In this document: positions 6,246 through 6,631 of the stretch, piece by piece | Numbering within the stretch: position 1 is the stretch's first letter | Layout: each line of letters opens with the position of its first letter | Origin: Acidobacteriota bacterium | GTDB lineage: Bacteria; Acidobacteriota; Terriglobia; Terriglobales; Acidobacteriaceae | Assembly (NCBI GenBank): GCA_003224995.1 | Contig: QIAI01000052.1 | Location: forward strand, 1 to 6,631 | Direction: 5' to 3' | Length of the DNA: 6,631 bases | The notes under the pieces: model-generated | Database searches by the model: none | What the model was told of the DNA's origin: nothing | Seen by the model: the letters and a program-made list of their open reading frames with translations, nothing else | Program-made: the position numbers and the translations under genes

Positions 6246-6631
6246 CTAGCGCTTCCCTTCCCGTTTTTGGAGCAACTCGGTGTAAAGTTCGTCCACTTGC
6301 CGCACCAGCCGCTCGAAGCTGAAATTCTCGATGGCTATGGTCTGGCCGTTGTGCGCAATCTCTCGGGCCAGATCGCTATCGCGCAGTAACCGAAGCAGCG
6401 CGTCGGCGAGCGAGGAAGAATCCTCGGCCGGCACCAGCAGCCCGGTCACGCCGTCTTTCACCAGTTCGGCATTTCCACCGACATTGCTCACAATGACTGG
6501 CAACCCGGCGGCCATGTACTCCAACACGGCATTCGGAAGCCCTTCCGCGCGCGATGGAAGCAGAGCGACGTCGCAACTCGCCAACAGCTCTGGGATGTCG
6601 GCGCGACGCCCGAGGAAGATAAAATTGCGCT
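6246..6631 (-). CDS. Glycosyltransferase, GT4/GT-B type, C-terminal part (5' end outside window)
   Basis: The frame is open to the window edge and ends at a TAG (6246-6248), giving about 128 residues of the C-terminal nucleotide-sugar-binding domain of a GT-B glycosyltransferase. The fold marks are FLGRRADIPELLASCDVALLPS, seen as FLGRR followed by DIPELLASCD and VALLPSR. The donor-binding EX7E motif lies in EGLPNAVLEYMAAG (coding 6519-6545, the two Glu eight residues apart). It continues with GLPVIVSNVGG and a DGVTGLLVP segment. These enzymes transfer a sugar from a nucleotide-sugar to a growing glycan or lipid-linked acceptor in the cytoplasm. A possible TTG start at 6582-6584 lies mid-domain, so it is not the real start. 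The missing upstream part would hold the acceptor-binding N-terminal domain. It is the first visible gene of the run and is tightly joined to the heparinase-like gene. Donor and acceptor cannot be named. Confidence 0.9.
   Translation of the reverse strand, partial: RNFIFLGRRADIPELLASCDVALLPSRAEGLPNAVLEYMAAGLPVIVSNVGGNAELVKDGVTGLLVPAEDSSSLADALLRLLRDSDLAREIAHNGQTIAIENFSFERLVRQVDELYTELLQKREGKR
6252..6262 (-). promoter_or_regulatory. Ribosome binding site for the heparinase-like gene
   Basis: On the minus strand, the purine run GGGAAGGGAAG ends about 8 bases before the ATG at 6241-6243. It is embedded in the last codons of the glycosyltransferase (the REGK segment). It supports this start codon and coupled translation across the TAG-CC-ATG junction. 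Confidence 0.55.

Noticed and set aside
5698..6249. Plus-strand open frame of 183 codons
   Set aside because: It is antisense to the N-terminal half of the heparinase-like gene and has no recognisable protein features.
6246..6584. Short complete glycosyltransferase-like gene starting at 6584
   Set aside because: The codon at 6582-6584 is TTG and the upstream frame continues with fold-consistent residues (FLGRR, DIPELL) to the window edge. It is the tail of a longer gene.
1..6631. tRNA, rRNA, CRISPR, insertion sequence or phage features
   Set aside because: No cloverleaf, direct-repeat array, transposase motif or terminal inverted repeats with target duplication were seen. Nearly all sequence is covered by recognisable genes.

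Overview
The window is 6,631 bases of moderately GC-rich bacterial DNA, almost fully coding. It holds five genes in two converging blocks. A partial plus-strand gene (1-714) encodes an inositol-monophosphatase-superfamily phosphatase, most likely a CysQ-type 3'(2'),5'-bisphosphate nucleotidase. Facing it, on the minus strand from 6631 down to 809, is a tight four-gene run in transcription order: the C-terminal end of a GT4-type glycosyltransferase, a heparinase II/III-family protein, a glutamine-dependent asparagine-synthase-family amidotransferase, and a NodB-type polysaccharide deacetylase. The only non-coding stretches are 94 bases between the converging 3' ends (715-808), 48 bases before the deacetylase (1868-1915), and two 2-base junctions.

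The minus-strand run looks like the distal end of an operon for a capsule, exopolysaccharide or O-antigen-like polymer. The glycosyltransferase would add a sugar. The amidotransferase would amidate a carboxyl group, probably on a uronic acid, unless it simply makes asparagine. The deacetylase would remove N-acetyl groups, and the heparinase-like protein would cleave or trim a uronate-containing chain. The first three genes are joined by 2-nt gaps, which suggests translational coupling. The phosphatase across the convergent junction could recycle 3'-phosphoadenosine 5'-phosphate (PAP). That fits sulfate assimilation, or sulfation of the polymer, but no sulfotransferase is visible here.

The organism cannot be fixed from this sequence. 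Gene content, composition and an intergenic motif on the minus strand around 750-770 (GTCATCCCGACCGGAGC) recall Acidobacteriota genomes, but this is memory-based inference with low confidence. I see no tRNA, rRNA, CRISPR array, insertion sequence or phage gene. I found no clearly undescribed system. The most interesting point is the combination of a lyase-like protein, an amidotransferase and a deacetylase in one tight operon, with no obvious export signal on the lyase or the deacetylase.
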